Source: Proteles cristata cristata
Taxonomy: Eukaryota; Chordata; Mammalia; Carnivora; Hyaenidae
Direction of reading: 5' to 3'
Length of the DNA stretch: 64,000 nucleotides
Assembly: GCA_017311185.1 (NCBI GenBank)
Contig: JAESUZ010002701.1
Coordinates: forward strand, 496,001-560,000
Positions 9,895 through 20,290 of this stretch are shown piece after piece (the stretch's first letter is position 1; every line of letters begins with the position of its first letter). The notes beneath the pieces are model-generated. The model did not search any database. It was not told the origin of the DNA and saw only the letters and a program-made list of their open reading frames with translations. A program made the translations under genes and the position numbers.

Positions 9895-10065
9895 TGGGCC
9901 GCATTGTCTTTATAAAATCTATGAGTGGAAGTCTTGTTCCACAATGTGATGTTATTTAGAAGTGGGGTCTTTGGGAGGTAATTTGGTTTAGATGAGGTCG
10001 TTAAGGGGGGAGTCTTCATGGTGGGGTTGGTGTCTTTATAAGAGGATAAAGATATCAAAGACAAA
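9895..10065 (+). mobile_element. MaLR-like (MLT/MST type) LTR fragment
   Basis: CACAATGTGATGTTATTTAG, AAGTGGGGTCTTTGGGAGGT, TTTAGATGAGGTCGTTAAGG and TTGGTGTCTTTATAAGAGGA match the common MaLR LTR module (AATGTGATGGTATTAGGAGG, GGGTCTTTGGGAGGTAATTA, GTGTCCTTATAAGAAG). Both ends are missing. It is an old non-coding retroelement relic. Confidence 0.7.
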
Positions 10066-10069
10066 GTTC

Positions 10070-10252
10070 CAGTATCCGTCAGACCTATTTTCCCTTATTA
10101 TCAACACGTTACAATAGTACAGTGTATTTGTCTCAATTTAGGAACAAATGTGGATACATTATTAATAACTAAAATCAATTCTTCATTCTGATGTCCTTAG
10201 TTTTTCCCTAAAGTTCTTATCTTACAGAACCCCATTAGAATGCCACATTATA
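10070..10252 (-). repeat. L1M 3' UTR, antisense, left part
   Basis: CAATAGTACAGTGTATTTGT, CTCAATTTAGGAACAAATGT and GGATACATTATTAATAACTA resemble the antisense 3' UTR of L1MC/L1ME elements. The sequence continues on the other side of the SINE at 10253. Confidence 0.68.
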
Positions 10253-10455
10253 GGGATGCCAGAGCGGCTCAGTCGGTTAAGCGTCCAACTTTGGCTCAGG
10301 TCATGATCTCATGATTCACGAGTTTCAGCCCCGTCGGGTTCTGTGTTGACAGCTTGGTTCCTGGAGGCTGCTTTGGATTCTGTGTCTCCATCTCTCTCTC
10401 TGCCCCACTCCAGCTCTCTCTCTCTTTCTCAGATACATAAACATTTAAAAAAAAA
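10253..10455 (+). repeat. CAN-SINE, sense, inserted in L1
   Basis: GGCTCAGTCGGTTAAGCGTC, AGGTCATGATCTCATGATTC, a short CT tract and poly-A. The target duplication is GCCACATTA (10242-10250) against GCCATATTA (10456-10464). The L1 sequence resumes immediately after it. Confidence 0.93.
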
Positions 10456-10605
10456 GCCATATTATTTTTAGTCATCACTTTTAGGTTCTTCTGGTTGTAA
10501 TAGTTTCCCAGATTTTCTAATTTTGCTAACGTTTATAGTTTGGAGACACTGCAAGCTTCTCTGGAACCGTCTTTTATATTTCCTGCCCTAGTTGTTTCTC
10601 CACAG
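10456..10605 (-). repeat. L1M 3' UTR, antisense, right part
   Basis: AGGTTCTTCTGGTTGTAATA, then GTTTCCCAGATTTTCTAATT, continues the antisense L1 3' UTR interrupted by the SINE (consensus AGGCTCCTCTTGGCTGTGAC, GTTTCTCAGACTTTCC). Confidence 0.62.
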
Positions 10606-10614
10606 AACCCTGGT

Positions 10615-10811
10615 TCCTGGTTCCTTTGGTTGGAGAATGGCTTGAGAAAATAAGATTACCATAGCTTTAGAGTAAGTCTTGAAACAGGGTCATGTGACTC
10701 CTACACAGTGCATTTTTCTTCTTCAATATTGTGCTGGATATTCTAGCTCTTTTGCCTTTCTATCTAAACTTTAGATTTGTTTTATTGATAGCTACAAAAT
10801 AAGTTGGATTT
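10615..10811 (-). repeat. L1 ORF2 fragment, antisense, part 1
   Basis: ACCATAGCTTTAGAGTAAGT, CTTGAAACAGGGTCATGTGA and GCTGGATATTCTAGCTCTTT match the antisense L1 ORF2 block CTGTAGCTTTATAGTAAGTC...GGCTATTCTAGGTCC. The next parts of the same block lie beyond the two SINEs. Confidence 0.78.
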
Positions 10812-10987
10812 AAAAACAATGTTTATTTTGAAAGAGAATGTGTGCTTGAGAGTGGGGGAGGAGCTGAGAGAGGAAGAGTGAGAATCCCAAGCAGGTTCCT
10901 CACTGTCAGAGCAGATCCCGTGAGATAATGACCTGCATTGAAAACAAGGGTTGGATGCTTAATTGACTGAGTCACTCAGGTAACCCC
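10812..10987 (-). repeat. CAN-SINE, antisense, nested in L1
   Basis: AATGTTTATTTTGAAAGAGA at the left and GACTGAGTCACTCAGGTAAC at the right. The flanks AATAAGTTGGATTT and ACAAGTTTGGTTT look like a worn target duplication. The head has lost its usual CCACCCAGG. Confidence 0.86.
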
Positions 10988-11000
10988 ACAACAAGTTTGG

Positions 11001-11228
11001 TTTTTTTTTTTTAATGTTTTTTTTTTTTTTTTATTTCTAGGAGAGAGAGAGAGAGACAGCGTGAGCAGGGGAGGGTCAGAGAGAGAGGGAGTCACAGACT
11101 GAAACAGGCTCCAGGCTCTGAGCTGGCAGTCAGCACAGAGCCCGATGCGGGGCTCGAACCCACGAACCGCGAGATCATGACCGGAGCAAAAGTCAGACGC
11201 TTAACCGACTAAGCCACCCAGGTGCCCC
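11001..11228 (-). repeat. young feliform CAN-SINE, antisense, nested in L1
   Basis: Carries the subfamily markers TTTATTTCTAGGAGAGAGAG, GGGAGTCACAGACTGAAACA and GAGCTGGCAGTCAGCACAGA, with CpG retained in GCGGGGCTCGAACCCACG. The target duplication is AAGTTTGG (10993-11000) against AAGTTTGG at 11229-11236. It landed 14 bp from the older SINE. Confidence 0.96.
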
Positions 11229-11475
11229 AAGTTTGGTTTTAACTGGGGTTGTATTCAATAAATAGATCGAGTTGCAAAAAAAATGAAGTCCAAACAATAC
11301 TAAGCCTTCAAATCTACAAGCATCGAGTATCTCTTCATTTATTTAGATTTTCTTTGATTTTTTTTGCATCAGAGTTATTTTATTTTTTCCACAAATAGAT
11401 TCTCAATATTGTGTTTTGTCATTTTTGGTTCTACTATTAATGGTACTTTTTTCTTATTTCGAGAACCAATTATTT
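11229..11475 (-). repeat. L1 ORF2 fragment, antisense, part 2
   Basis: GGTTGTATTCAATAAATAGA, TCGAGTTG, then GAGTATCTCTTCATTTATTT and AGATTTTCTTTGATTTTTTTTG continue antisense L1 (GGATTGCATTGAATCTATAG...CTCCATTTATTTAGGTCTTC) after the two SINEs. Confidence 0.75.
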
Positions 11476-11695
11476 ATCACCTTGTTTCTTATTTTAGGGG
11501 AAAAAAACCATCTGCCTCTGAAAATGTTTATTGAATTACACAGTTTCTTATGCACATTTATATAATAAAATACCATCACTACATTTGACTATTATCCACT
11601 GTCAAAGACCTATGTTTTGATGTGGTAAGTAGGTCGTGATAATACTTCAATAAAAATAGTAACGACTAATTCTAGCAACTTTTCATTTTCTAAAG

Positions 11696-11913
11696 ATTTT
11701 TTTTAATGTTTATTCATTTTTGAGAGAGAGGGAGACAGAGCATGAGTAGGGGAGGAGCTGAGAGAGAGAGAGAGAGAGAGAGAGAATCTGAAGCAGGCTC
11801 CAGGCTCTGAGCTGTCAGCATAGAGCTGGATGTGGGGCTTAAATCCATGAACCATGAGATCCTAACCTGAACCAAAGTCAGACGCTTAACATACTGAGCT
11901 ACCCAGGCACCCC
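11696..11913 (-). repeat. CAN-SINE, antisense
   Basis: AATGTTTATTCATTTTTGAG, a 30-bp GA tract, GGCTCCAGGCTCTGAGCTGT and ACTGAGCTACCCAGGCACCC. This is the common intermediate subfamily (GCTGTCAGCA form). I found no convincing adjacent target duplication. Confidence 0.93.
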
Positions 11914-14795
11914 TAATAAGCCTTCCTTTTCTAAAAATTATGCACATACACATCAGAAAAGCATTAAATAATAAATTTAAACACATTAATAAATTACACT
12001 TTGGAAAGTGGGATATAGTTAGCACCTTCCTTAGAACTTTATTAAAATCTCCAATTATTCTTCATTGAACAAACATTATTATTACTAAACAAAGCAATAA
12101 GAAAATGCTCATAAATTAGATGTTCTAGACCAAAGACATTTTCAGTGCGTTCATTGGAGCCTCCTGTCCCGGTTTCCTGAGCTAAGTATTTTCCATAGAA
12201 TATAAGTGTAAAAAGACTGTGACCATCGCCATTTTCGCTCTGAAGACAAGAAAAAGAAAAATATTGAGACAGAGTTGAACACTAATGAGCACTGAGAGGC
12301 TCAGAAAGTAAAATGAGTAGAAACTCATCCAAGTCAAAGAATATGTTAGACACTACTTTCAGATAAAAAAAAAAAAAAAAGGACAATGGCATTTGCTCTA
12401 AGAATCCCAGAACAGGAATACCCAGTTGGAGTTTACCAAGTTGTTAGGAAATAGCAGTGGAAGGACTATGTACCTTCTGTTCTGCCCTGTGAGTGAACAT
12501 TATGTAGTGATAGGGGTTCATGCACCACTAAGAACACTTATAGAAATATGATTTGGAATACTTGCAACAATATTTATCAATAACCGGAATAGGAAGCTTA
12601 TTAGAGTAAGACCACCAGAGACAAGTAAGAGATATCTCTGCTGTATATGCAATGGAAAAAGAAAATCATTTGTTAACACTAGAAGTAAAGCTATTGGAAT
12701 TTCAGTTTTGCATAAAAGGATGAATTTAAAAGAGGAAAAACAGATAAGAAAAGTTTTCAGCTAATAATAGCGGCCATCTTGTATCTAATTCTGAGACTAT
12801 CCTTGGCCACACCACAGAGGTACACGGGAGTAGTAGAGAGAGCTGAAAACCTAGTAGGTTCACTATCTTGCTACAAATTACTAAGACATCAAAGGGCCCA
12901 GTTAGAATCCAAGTTCAGTTCTAACACCCTCCAAAGGTCAAACTCATTCCATAATAACATGTTATTATGTCTTATAGATGTTGCTAGGCAGGAAACCTTA
13001 CTCAAAAATGTATATACATACGCACATAGGAAGCAGAGTGAGATGAAAGTATAGTAAGGGGATTTGCTGATAATGAAAAAGTGGGAAATCCATTCCATTC
13101 ATTAACTCCTCTTTCTTGAAAATCTGCCAACTAAGATGAGGGAATGAGAGAAAAACACCTTCAGTGACCAAACACAGAATTGCTTTTCCACAAGCACAGG
13201 GTTAAGATATGTATTGATTGCCTAGCCAGAGAAGGAGAGTCATATTTGACCTTTGTTTAGGAAACAACTTGTGTTCCTTTCCAAAAAGTGATTTCCTCCT
13301 TTTTGCATTATCATATATAAATATTGCCTTTAAATTATGTTTTATATTAAAGGTTAAAACAGTTTCTGCCTATATAATACATCTATAATTTATAGCACAT
13401 TGGTATGCTTTTATATTTATATATTGCTCTAAATAGCATATTCCCAGCTTAGGGTCTATTATTACATCTGACAAAATTGAAATAAGAACATTAGAAATTT
13501 GAATTTAGTGAGGTATGGGACCCTCAGGGACTATACAACACATTCTTAAAAAGTTAATCCCATACAGTATTGAATTACTCCAGTGCCCTTGAGGACTTAT
13601 ATGTTCTGTATTTTAAGTAATCTGATTCATGGATTTTGATTATATATATAAGTAGAGGACATTCTATGGTTACTGTATCTGCCTTATTTAGAATAAATGA
13701 CAATTTTCTTTATTTTTTGTTAAAATAGCATCTGTATGCTTTATTTGCATTGAATACATCGAAACATAAGCTCTTTTTTTAATATCCCATTCGAATTCTT
13801 TTCTAAGTATTGTACATAAAGTAGTGTACATTTACCTCCTAAATTTAGTTCCTCAGTTTTCAGAATATTTCATGATTTATAGCATTTAATTGTATGCTTA
13901 GATAAAAATCCATGGGATGCTTACAAACCAAAATGCTTTCCTCAAATGTTTAATCATAATATAGAAGTTCCTTTTGGTACCGTCTTGTGAATTTCATATT
14001 TCAGAATTTATTCTCTACAATACTATGTGATGAGGTTACTAAAAATATAAATTCAATAAGATCTAGGCGAGCAGAATGCCACTCAAGTCTATGTAATGGC
14101 CTTCATAGATTTATCATACACACTATGGCTGAAGTTCTCATATGCTTCTTATTTCATGAAAATAAAAGTGTCCTTTGAAGTAACATGTTATTTTCCCTAT
14201 AATGTTATACATTTGGGACTCCAAAGATTCTCTCAACTTTCAGACTATATTCTGTACCTGTGTTTCCTAGACTCTTTTACTTGCAGTTCGGGGGAAGCCC
14301 CCAAAAACCACACCCTTGCCAGCTGAACTCGACACTATTAATAAAACTAAACATTTTAGCGTTCTCTTCTAGTTTTTCTCATGAAATTTGGAGAATCTTT
14401 CTAAAGGATTCACGGATAAAACCACCAACCTTTTAAAAAAATGAGAGCCATAGTGAAATTAGAGATTGTTTTTCTTGTAATGACATTAAACTCCTATTTG
14501 AATTCATCCAGACCAAAGGTTTTGTAATGGAAGACATTGTAAAGTTGTCTGGAAATGGTCAGCTGCCATCTTGCTGGCACCCTTTCTAGTACAGGGCTAA
14601 TAGGGAAAGAAATTGAGCATTTCATTTCTCTGACAGACGGGGCCCATTAACAATTTTTTTTAAATGTACAATATGGAACTATGTTATAAAAGCATAGTTT
14701 GAAGACTGGGAGGTTGGCATGCATTACGGAAGGAAGGGTGTTCTGAGTGGCCAGGTGGTGGGCCAACTTAGGATGTTAAAAGATAATGAGATTGT
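11914..14795. other. 2.9 kb of mostly unique AT-rich sequence
   Basis: No SINE, L1, MIR or LTR recognised, and no credible exon. Small items: an A17 run near 12367, a perfect 20-bp palindrome CATAATAACAT-GTTATTATG at 12950-12969, and a GGGGGAAGCCCCC hairpin near 14290. It is one of the longest repeat-poor stretches in the window. Confidence 0.5.
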
Positions 14796-15012
14796 GGGGC
14801 ACCTGGGTGGCTCAGTCAGTTGAGCAACCAGCTCTTGATTTTAGCTCAAGTCATGATCTCAGGGTGGTGGGATGAGTCCAGCCTTGGCCTCTGCGCTTAG
14901 TGTGGAGCCTGCTTGGAGTTCTCTTTCTCTCTCTCCCTTTATCCCCTTCTCCTACTCATGCTCTCATTCTGTCTCTCTCTCTAAAATAAATAAAACAGAA
15001 AAAAAATTTAAA
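14796..15012 (+). repeat. CAN-SINE, sense
   Basis: Starts GGGGCACCTGGGTGGCTCAG, with TAGCTCAAGTCATGATCTCA, TGGAGCCTGCTTGGAGTTCT, CT tracts and an A-rich tail. Target duplication AAAAGATAATGAGAT (left) against AAAAGGTAATGAAAT (right). Confidence 0.95.
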
Positions 15013-15095
15013 AAGGTAATGAAATCATACGTGGAAGTTATAGCAATGCCATGGGAAGGCTTTAATGTCTATTTTCACCCCAAGAGTTGAGGACC

Positions 15096-15329
15096 CTAGG
15101 GGCGCCCGGGTGGCTTAGTCGGTTAAGCGTCCGACTTTCGCTCAGGTCATGATCTCGCAGTTCGTGGGTTCGAGCCCCGGGTCGGGCTCTGTGCTGACTG
15201 CCAGCTCAGAGTCTGGAGCCTATTTCAGAGTCTGTCACTCCCTCTCTCTCTGACCCTCCCCTGTTCATGCTGTCTCTCTCTCTCCTAGAAATAAATAAAT
15301 AAATAAAAACATTAAAAAAAAAAAAAAAA
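15096..15329 (+). repeat. young feliform CAN-SINE, sense, perfect 14-bp TSD
   Basis: GGGGCGCCCGGGTGGCTTAG, GGTTAAGCGTCCGACTTTCG and GTTCGTGGGTTCGAGCCCCG keep many CpGs, including an intact B-box-like GGTTCGAGCCC. The markers GTGCTGACTGCCAGCTCAGA and TCTCCTAGAAATAAATAAAT place it with the young group. AAGAGTTGAGGACC is duplicated at 15082-15095 and 15328-15341. Confidence 0.97.
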
Positions 15330-15341
15330 GAGTTGAGGACC

Positions 15342-17969
15342 GTCCAGCCGGCTATCAGATTTCTCCTTGGCCTGTCACTCTATTGGGCAAAAAGATGAAA
15401 GGAGCTTGGGAGATTTACATTTCAGTTCCTAGGTCAATAAAATTAAGATTCAGACAAAACTCTAACCTCAGGATTAGGACAGATGCCATGGGGAGGCATT
15501 TGGGAAGTCAGAGTAACAGCCATGAAGGCATGAGCACATTAGATAATTTCTTCTTTGAAATAAATCTTGCTAGGGATTTTTACTGATAGCCCTACTTAAG
15601 GTTTTTGTATTTGGTATATTTAGGTTGTACTCAGTTTCCTGAACTTAAGAGCAGAGAAAATGTCCTGATCCAGTGAAAACGATAGGCTGTAACTGAGGTC
15701 ATCATGAAAGGTGACAAGGACTAGGAGCTGGGGGAGGGAGTGCCGAAATCAAGTAGGAGAAGAAAGGAACCATGGAGTCCTGGATAAAAATCGGGAAACA
15801 TGTAAATTTCAAGAGCATGGTTAGGCTTCCGTAGTCAAAGAAATATGGGATGTCATCTAAATTCATTAGTTCATATCTTCAGAAGATGACAAATCCATCT
15901 CTTAGCCTAATTATGTTCACTTATTAATTATGTTCACAGCATATAGGCTGGAGGGCTCCCTCAGAGCACATGCTTGGGACCAAGAGGCCACGCAGGACAT
16001 CAGAGCTCAGGAGATCGACCAGTTAAACAGAGTTTCTGCAAGAGACACCATTGATTATATAGTTAGAACAACTCAGAAAGATACTAAGATTTAAGGAGCG
16101 AAGAAGACAATATTTGTCATATAATTAATTAATTATCAACCCCTACCAATCAGTCATTTTAGCTTTTAAATAAATACCTTTAATTATGTTACAGTCATGA
16201 CTGGCCAAGCAAATCAATCCCTTTCGGGGTTTAATTGCTCTGAAAGGTTGGGAGGGCTCTTGAACATATTGAGATGAAAGTTTAATGCTGGAATTTTCCC
16301 CTTGTTTATAATGATTACCATAATGATTTACAAAAAAAACATTTAACTGTGTTAAATTATTGAACATATCTGGGGGAATGGACTGGTTGTAAAAGGGGGG
16401 AGGTCCTGGCACAAGGAAGTAAAGACCTTTTTATTGGGAAGGGTGGGAGAAGGCAATGAATCCCTTCCCAGCTCCTGACTTCTGATTAAGTGGCTTAATG
16501 GGATACAGAATCAAGAGCAGAGAGCCCACACAGCAGTCTGAGACTAACCCCACTTTACCTACCTGGATTTCCAAGCATGAAACGTGCAAGTGCAAATGTG
16601 AGTTTGGGTTGAAATCAAAGGTGGCCATACACAGCCTGAAAGGGCACAGCAGTGCTGGGAACTTGGACTTGTTTACTGCATCTGCACATAACGGTAGGTT
16701 TAAAAGGTAAAGCCAGCTGGCTCGCTGCCGATGTGATCACTGAGACTCAAGAGTGGTTAAGTTTCCTGTTCCTTTCACCCAGGGGAAGCCCATCCACGTT
16801 CTTGTGACATTTTATCATCTGCTTCTGAAAAACACTTTCTTCTTCCCTTTTCATCTTCTATTTTTCTCCCCTCCCTTCTGCACCTTCTGTACCGTCTTCT
16901 CCATCCTGTGCTCTCTGCTTCCCTACAGTTTGCCACTCTTGTGCTCTCTCATAAGTGTCAGAATCCTAACAGAAATTTTTCACTTGCACTAAAGGGCTGG
17001 TGGCTCCCAAAGGGTTCAGATGGCTCAAGGGGTCATGGCCATGCCCACTGTCCCTTTGTCTCTGGACATGGAATTTTAGGACTTGCATAAATATATACTT
17101 ACAAATGAGTATAATTTAGCTAAGATACTTGCCTGCTTATGCCTATTTATATATCATCATGTATTTAAAGTGTTTATAAGTGGCACTTTTATCTTTGTTC
17201 TGCTGTGACTGTTTTCTAGTCAGCTTTAACAACACTCTGCAAAGGATTCAAAGACACCAAATACAGATCTGTATTTGTTTTGTGTTTTAAGAGATCTACT
17301 TTCATTCATTCTTTTCTTATTTTTATTTTTTTTGATACAAAGGTTTATGAGGGAGAAAGACATACCTAAGAAAAGGAAATTAAAAACAAAGTAGGCAGAA
17401 TATTCAGAAGATAGCCATGTACCACATACAATGATGAAATTTCCAGAGTGCCTTTGGCTCAGGTGAGTCTCCTTAATAATATATGTATAGCAGCCTTCCC
17501 TCCTTTTGCAAGCAGGTGGGTGTGAGGGGCTTTGTAAAGGTCTCCTCATTACTCCATTCACTGTCTCTGAGAGGAGGGTAAAGTGGCTGGGAAGGCTTTC
17601 CTTTGGGTATCCAGATGGGGAAATGGGCTCTGTGTGGCCGCCATTTGCAGAAGGTAAGGGGTTGAGACAATGACGTCATGGGACAAGTGGGACATGTGTA
17701 GGACTTTCTCATCAGCATCATGCAGACAGTAACTGGGGTCCCTCATGCACCTCGAGAAGATGGGAGAGGGTGGGGACTCTAGGCAAATGTCAGTAGATGA
17801 GTGGGCTTGGAAATGGAAGCAGGCACTTAGCTTGATGTAGGTTCCTTAGGAAAATAATGCCAGGAGACTTCATCTTTGCTGGGGGGGCGGGGGTGTGTGT
17901 GGCATCTGCTTCATTGATTTGTGGCAAGGGGATGCCCGCCCGGGGCACACTCTTCTGTGCTGGCCCTAG
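15342..17969. other. 2.6 kb repeat-poor sequence
   Basis: No element or exon recognised. The block 16140-16420 is unusually free of decay-like repeats and has several TAATTA-type and TTAAAT motifs. A perfect CRE-type octamer TGACGTCA lies at 17671-17678. G-rich GGGGGGGCGGGGGTGTGTGT occurs near 17881. None of these is evidence of function by itself. Confidence 0.45.
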
Positions 17970-17971
17970 TC

Positions 17972-18664
17972 CCTTTACATTTAATTGACCTATAATTATA
18001 CATTGTAGTAGTTTCAGGTGTACAACAAAATGATTCTACACACGTACCCACTGTGAAATGATCACCACAATTAAGTTCAGTCACCAGCCATCACCATTGA
18101 AAATGACCAAAAAAGTTCTTTTATTGTGATGAGAACTTTGAAGACCTGTTCTCCTGGCAATGTCACATATGCACTAACAATACCACCTAGGATAGTCTCA
18201 TGATGCGCACCGCATCCAATCCACAACCTTGCAGCTGGAGGTCTGCACCTCCCACACACTCCACCCATTGCATTCGGCCCCTCTCTAAACCCACTGGTGG
18301 CAATTTCTGCTGATTCTGTATATCCATGGAGTGTTACTTTGTTTTGTTTTCTTAGATTCCACATATAACTGAGATCATTTGTCTTACTCTGTCTGACCTA
18401 TCGACTTAGCTTAATGCCCTTGAGGTCCATCCATGTTGTCACAGCTACAAGCATTTTCTTCTTTCTTATGGCTGAATATTACATCGTGTATATGCGCCAC
18501 ATTTTCTCTATCCATTTATCCCTTGATGGACACTTAGATTGTTTCCATATCTTGGCTATTATAAATAATGCTGCAGTAAACATCAGGATGTGGATATCTC
18601 TTCGGGATAATGATCTCCTTATCTTTGGATAAATACTTAGAAGTATAATTGCTGCATCCTATGG
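17972..18664 (-). mobile_element. L1 3' UTR plus ORF2 end, antisense, left of LTR
   Basis: TTTAATTGACCTATAATTAT, AGTTTCAGGTGTACAACAAA and CCACAATTAAGTTCAGTCAC are the L1 3' UTR. AGGTCCATCCATGTTGTCAC, CCATTTATCCCTTGATGGAC and CATATCTTGGCTATTATAAA are the reverse complement of the ORF2 C-terminal coding sequence. It stops at the ATGG of the LTR target site. Confidence 0.9.
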
Positions 18665-18985
18665 TGTGGTAGGAACCCCTCCCTAAAGAGAAAGAAAAAA
18701 AATGGAGAGGAGAGAAGACTTCAAGGTCACCTAGATATGAGTCCAGCTGCCTACATCCCCCATGTTCTTGTAAACTGAAACAACTTAATTAGACCGCATG
18801 TTTATGTGTGTTACCATATATGGGAGACAAAGAAATAGAAAATGTATAAAAAACCCATGCCATATGAGGTGGGCCGCTCAGTTCTTTTGGGTACGAACCC
18901 AACTGAGCAGTGCCAGCAAAATAAAGTTGCTTCCTGGAAAGAAAAGTCTCGGTGTCACAACTCTCTGAGCGAGAATCCTGCTACA
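18665..18985 (+). mobile_element. solo LTR, ERV class I type, 4-bp TSD
   Basis: A 321-bp unit starting TGTGGTAGGAACCCC and ending ATCCTGCTACA, that is TG...CA with imperfect inverted ends. ATGG precedes it (18661-18664) and follows it (18986-18989). The host L1 reads straight through once one ATGG is removed, which confirms both ends. A TATAAAA-type box (around 18846) and AATAAA (around 18920) set the orientation. A 4-bp duplication is typical of gammaretrovirus-like class I elements. No internal viral region is present, so this is a recombined solo LTR. Confidence 0.93.
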
Positions 18986-19062
18986 ATGGTAGTTCTTTAT
19001 TTAATTTTTTAAATCTGGTTTCAATAGTGGCTGCAGAAATTTACATTCCGCCAACAATGGCT
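18986..19062 (-). mobile_element. L1 ORF2 end, antisense, right of LTR
   Basis: GGTAGTTCTTTATTTAATTT, TTTCAATAGTGGCTGCAGAA and TTACATTCCGCCAACAATGG continue the same antisense L1 (TGGTAGTTCTATTTTTAATT...CATTCCCACCAACAGTG) directly after the LTR. Confidence 0.88.
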
Positions 19063-20247
19063 ATAATTTAAATTATATTATTCTTATGTAGAAAGAAAAC
19101 TAGAAATTGATAATGGCTTTGAAGGTTAGGAATTGAAATAGTAAGATGTTCATTGGGCTGTTTGAGCTGTGTGTACATTCTTATGTTATCATTAGAAATG
19201 AATCCTTATACCCCTCCTCTCTACACCCAAAATAAGACAATGAGAATAAGTCCCCTCTTTACCCAAAAAGCATATGAATATTCTGGTATCTTTTAAGATC
19301 AGTTAAATCATTCATAATGTGATATGAATGATAAAGAAACACAGTCTCTGGTTTCTGTTCAAGAGGAAACGTGCACCTCTAAAACTGTAAAGTCTCATGT
19401 GAAGAGAAAATTCCTCCTGAATATTGCTAGTTTTCTCTCCCTGCTAATTTTAGAGGTGTTACCACACAAAACCTGCCTTCATTCAAGATGCAGTGATTGC
19501 CAGTGATTGAATCAGAAGGCACTGATAGAACTGTGACGAGTTTGTACCAATAACACATTTAAAAATAATTTCTACTAAAAATATGCTCTATAAGACTTAA
19601 TTAACAACCAGAGTTCCCAGTTTATACATGAGATATAAACAGAAAATATATTTTGAAATCTTCATACAAGCCTGTATGAAAAGTGGATGTTCAAATGAGG
19701 GGGAGGGTTGTGTATGGCAAGTTTCTCTAACAAGACAGCTTGGCTGAAAGGGACTTAGACCAGCAGAGAAGTAGGTGGCAGATGTGATCTTTTATCTCTT
19801 TATCTCTTGTAGAGCACTTAATGACTCTATCAATGAGTGGGCCAGATCACACTAAAGTTACCTTTCTGTCTATGTCTTATAAGTTAAATCAGAGGATGAA
19901 GTCCCTGATAGCTAGACTGTTAAACCTGGGAGATTTGGATCACATGGTCAACAGTAAGAAGAGAGGATTAAGCAAATTCTAAAGTCTCAACAGCAAGGAT
20001 AGCTTTATAACTCTGTGGGAAACCCACATGGGTTCCACGGAATCCTCTAATAGAAGGTTCTCTCCCTCCTGCTTGCTCTTCCTTTCTCAAGATGTCAAGC
20101 CAACTAAGAGGGCCACAGAATCACAGACACCTGCTTGGCTGTGAGTGGTGCTGTTGCAGATGGAGAAATGATAGATGTCCCTGTAGGGACACGTGGTGTT
20201 TTTTATACAGTGTATTTTTGGTATTCAGTATATTTATAATACCTTTA

Positions 20248-20250
<3 letters not shown>
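19063..20250. other. unassigned sequence
   Basis: About 1.2 kb of AT-rich sequence with no recognisable element or exon. Confidence 0.45.
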
Positions 20251-20285
<35 letters not shown>

Positions 20286-20290
20286 TTTTA
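20251..20290. repeat. (ATTT)10 tail of L1
   Basis: Tetranucleotide run at the 3' end of the minus-strand L1 that follows, so in sense it is a TAAA-patterned tail. Confidence 0.95.

Noticed and set aside
18840..18930. TATA box and poly(A) signal as a possible host promoter or terminator
   Set aside because: Both belong to the solo LTR. There is no evidence of a host transcript.
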